Source of the DNA: Candidatus Obscuribacterales bacterium | GTDB lineage: Bacteria > Cyanobacteriota > Vampirovibrionia > Obscuribacterales > Obscuribacteraceae | DNA length: 32,314 bases | NCBI GenBank assembly: GCA_019746975.1 | Contig: JAIERK010000076.1 | Location: forward strand, 1-32,314 | Direction of reading: 5' to 3' | Part shown: piece after piece, positions 32,032-32,314 of the stretch | Layout of the letters: every line of letters begins with the position of its first letter | Numbering within the stretch: the stretch's first letter is position 1 | Notes under the pieces: generated by a model | What the model saw: only the letters and a program-made list of their open reading frames with translations | The model's database searches: none | Told to the model about the DNA's origin: nothing | Translations under genes and position numbers: made by a program

Positions 32032-32314
32032 TTATGGAAGTCTGCGGAACAAGCGCTTCCACCACGGTAACGAGAGGAACTCTTGATATTGTAGGCGGTG
32101 CTCTTTGAGCGTGGTCGTTGCTAGGGCCAACTCCTCTTTGAGCGTTGATGTCTGCGATGACTTCATTTCCAGCAGGCGCATAGAGCTTTGCATATCCGAG
32201 ATCAGGCGCAAATCATCCAGGCGCGCTCGGCGCTCAACAGCCAGCTCTTTGTGAACTTCTGCCAGCTCTCTCAAGAGGCGCTCCACTTCGTCGGAGCGGT
32301 CGATCACTATGGTC
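32032..32314 (-). CDS. Coiled-coil protein, C-terminal part (cut by window edge)
   Basis: The frame is open to the right edge; the GTG at 32307 is only one possible internal start, so the gene probably continues outside. The visible ~93 residues are a charged coiled coil (ERLLRELAEVHKELAVERRARL, EMKSSQTSTLKEELALATTTL) ending in SLPWWKRLFRRLP, an aromatic and basic amphipathic tail that may touch the membrane. Coiled coils with such 'PWWKRLF' ends occur in many uncharacterised bacterial proteins. It is on the same strand as the Rieske gene, separated by ~155 bases with a stem-loop. Confidence 0.55.
   Translation of the reverse strand, partial: TIVIDRSDEVERLLRELAEVHKELAVERRARLDDLRLISDMQSSMRLLEMKSSQTSTLKEELALATTTLKEHRLQYQEFLSLPWWKRLFRRLP

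Overview
The window is dense bacterial chromosome of roughly even base composition, with genes on both strands, frequent GTG/TTG starts and Shine-Dalgarno sites. No single gene fixes the taxonomy. A group 3 (SigB/SigF-type) sigma factor, a Ski2-like DSHCT helicase of the cyanobacterial type, a Hik33/WalK-like kinase, a coaD-coiled-coil pair and Tad-type minor pilins would fit the non-photosynthetic sister group of Cyanobacteria (Vampirovibrionia/'Melainabacteria', Obscuribacterales-like). That placement is inference only. No phage, transposase, integrase or CRISPR array was seen.

Layout. 1-3.1 kb: the 5' part of a secreted protein gene and a PglX-like adenine methyltransferase standing alone. 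3.2-4.9 kb: citrate synthase and an unknown acidic protein. 5.0-6.8 kb: RDD and SpoIIM-family membrane protein genes head to head with only 3 bases between start codons. 6.8-7.2 kb: a repeat-rich intergenic region holding heptamer repeats, a 35-bp tandem pair and five 16-bp dyads of form ATAAC-N6-GTTAT. 7.2-10.9 kb: a membrane-anchored class A beta-lactamase-like protein and a large protein with a repeated domain, an acidic linker and an RG-rich tail. 11.2-12.4 kb: coaD overlapping a coiled-coil gene. 12.8-17.3 kb: an unknown polytopic membrane protein, an orphan sensor kinase and, divergent from it, a group 3 sigma factor.

17.6-19.9 kb: two small unknown genes (one with a Cys/His cluster), a GT-C-like membrane protein, and tRNA-Pro(GGG) with encoded CCA and a strong terminator. 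20.1-23.5 kb: the helicase, a GNAT acetyltransferase and a possible tiny secreted CxxCH peptide. 23.5-28.0 kb: a Tad-like cluster with a divergent TadE-like gene and a four-gene unit (subtilase, TadE/G-like, unknown exported protein, TadG-like) closed by a terminator. 28.0-32.3 kb: an M50 protease with TPRs flanked by two copies of an ~83-bp repeat, cytidylate kinase, a Rieske oxygenase and the end of a coiled-coil gene cut by the window edge.

Functionally this is mostly housekeeping (citrate synthase, coaD, cmk, tRNA, helicase) mixed with envelope and secretion functions (RDD/SpoIIM, beta-lactamase-like hydrolase, sensor kinase, Tad pilins, subtilase, M50 protease). The most unusual parts are the 6.8-7.2 kb dyad array, the subtilase/Tad cluster, the repeated-domain protein, the orphan PglX-like gene and the structured repeat pair beside the M50 gene.
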